Source of the DNA: an uncultured Lachnospiraceae bacterium
GTDB taxonomy: Bacteria; Bacillota; Clostridia; Lachnospirales; Lachnospiraceae
Direction of reading: 5' to 3'
DNA: 22,449 bases
Assembly (NCBI GenBank): GCA_910585995.1
Contig: CAJUGG010000103.1
Coordinates: forward strand, 1-22,449
Part shown: piece after piece, positions 22,280 through 22,449 of the stretch
How positions within the stretch are numbered: the stretch's first letter is position 1
Layout of the letters: each line of letters starts with the position of its first letter
The notes under the pieces: generated by a model
What the model was told of the DNA's origin: nothing
Databases searched by the model: none
Seen by the model: only the letters and a program-made list of their open reading frames with translations
Position numbers and translations under genes: made by a program

Positions 22280-22308
22280 TTGACAGAAGCGAACCCTGCT
22301 GATATAAT
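22280..22308 (+). promoter_or_regulatory. Consensus promoter of tRNA-Ser
   Basis: TTGACA (22280-22285), 17 bases, TATAAT (22303-22308): a perfect match, as expected for a stable RNA gene. The -10 sits in a near-palindrome CTGATAT-A-ATATCAG. Confidence 0.9.
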
Positions 22309-22324
22309 ATCAGATGTCGCTTAT

Positions 22325-22410
22325 GGAGAGATATCGAAGTGGTCATAACGAGGCGGTCTTGAAAACCGTTTGTCCGTAAGGGCGCGTGGGTTCGAATCCC
22401 ACTCTCTCCG
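22325..22410 (+). tRNA. tRNA-Ser (anticodon UGA)
   Basis: The 7-base acceptor stem pairs GGAGAGA (22325-22331) with TCTCTCC (22403-22409), with discriminator G at 22410. The anticodon loop CTTGAAA gives TGA at 22360-22362, which reads UCA. A long variable arm (GTCC, GTAA loop, GGGC) follows, typical of serine tRNAs, and the T-arm is GTGGG-TTCGAAT-CCCAC. The 3' CCA is not encoded. Confidence 0.96.
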
Positions 22411-22413
22411 CTT

Positions 22414-22429
22414 CGCACGAGAGAGTGCG
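22414..22429 (+). other. Small hairpin after tRNA-Ser
   Basis: CGCAC (22414-22418) pairs with GTGCG (22425-22429) around GAGAGA. No T-run follows, so it may be part of the 3' trailer and not a terminator. Confidence 0.3.
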
Positions 22430-22449
22430 GTTGAATATAAAATAGTCTG

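Noticed and set aside
1..22449. CRISPR arrays, insertion sequences, phage or toxin-antitoxin genes
   Set aside because: No regularly spaced direct repeats, transposase, integrase, capsid or toxin-antitoxin-like genes were seen.

Overview
The window looks like chromosome of a low-to-mid GC Firmicute of the Clostridia, most likely family Lachnospiraceae. This rests on the ribosomal gene order, strong AGGAGG-type ribosome binding sites, an S4 protein without zinc cysteines, an enlarged L17, an ECF-type vitamin transporter core, and IspD of the MEP isoprenoid pathway. The assignment comes from reading, not from a database search.

Layout. (1) 1-2642: tail of the large ribosomal operon (rpsK cut at its 5' end, rpsD, rpoA, rplQ), closed by a terminator. 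(2) 2737-3956: a lone class I aminotransferase whose coding strand is unusually C-rich. (3) 3973-10763: a probable sulfur amino acid operon. It begins with a promoter, a 20-codon leader peptide carrying Cys-Met-Cys-Cys, a structured RNA and an intrinsic terminator. It continues with a cystathionine gamma-lyase/synthase family enzyme, a cystathionine beta-synthase/cysteine synthase family enzyme, the MetN-MetI-MetQ methionine importer, an iron-type alcohol dehydrogenase and an AhpD-like CxxC protein. (4) 10764-12904: a cyclophilin on the minus strand, then an acetyltransferase and a DMT exporter that overlap. (5) 12901-16277: ecfA1-ecfA2-ecfT-truA behind an extended -10 promoter. (6) 16295-17266: rplM-rpsI behind a consensus promoter and a probable leader hairpin. 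(7) 17267-17611: a gene-free stretch with a large palindromic, three-way-junction-like element. (8) 17612-22252: the t6A tRNA modification genes tsaE, tsaB and tsaD with rimI, a small zinc-ribbon protein, RNase Z and ispD. (9) tRNA-Ser(UGA) with a consensus promoter.

How the parts work together. In many Firmicutes rplQ is followed directly by ecfA1-ecfA2-ecfT-truA-rplM-rpsI. Here about 10 kb of metabolic genes sit between rplQ and ecfA1. Most of that segment is a module that appears to import methionine and turn homocysteine sulfur into cysteine by reverse transsulfuration.

The best candidate for an undescribed system is the region in front of this module. The leader peptide has three Cys and two Met codons in a six-codon cluster just before its stop. 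The RNA that follows can form a long stem whose 3' strand shares bases with the terminator stem. This fits ribosome-mediated, cysteine-responsive attenuation. Firmicutes more often use T-box or SAM riboswitches for such genes, and I could find neither motif here.
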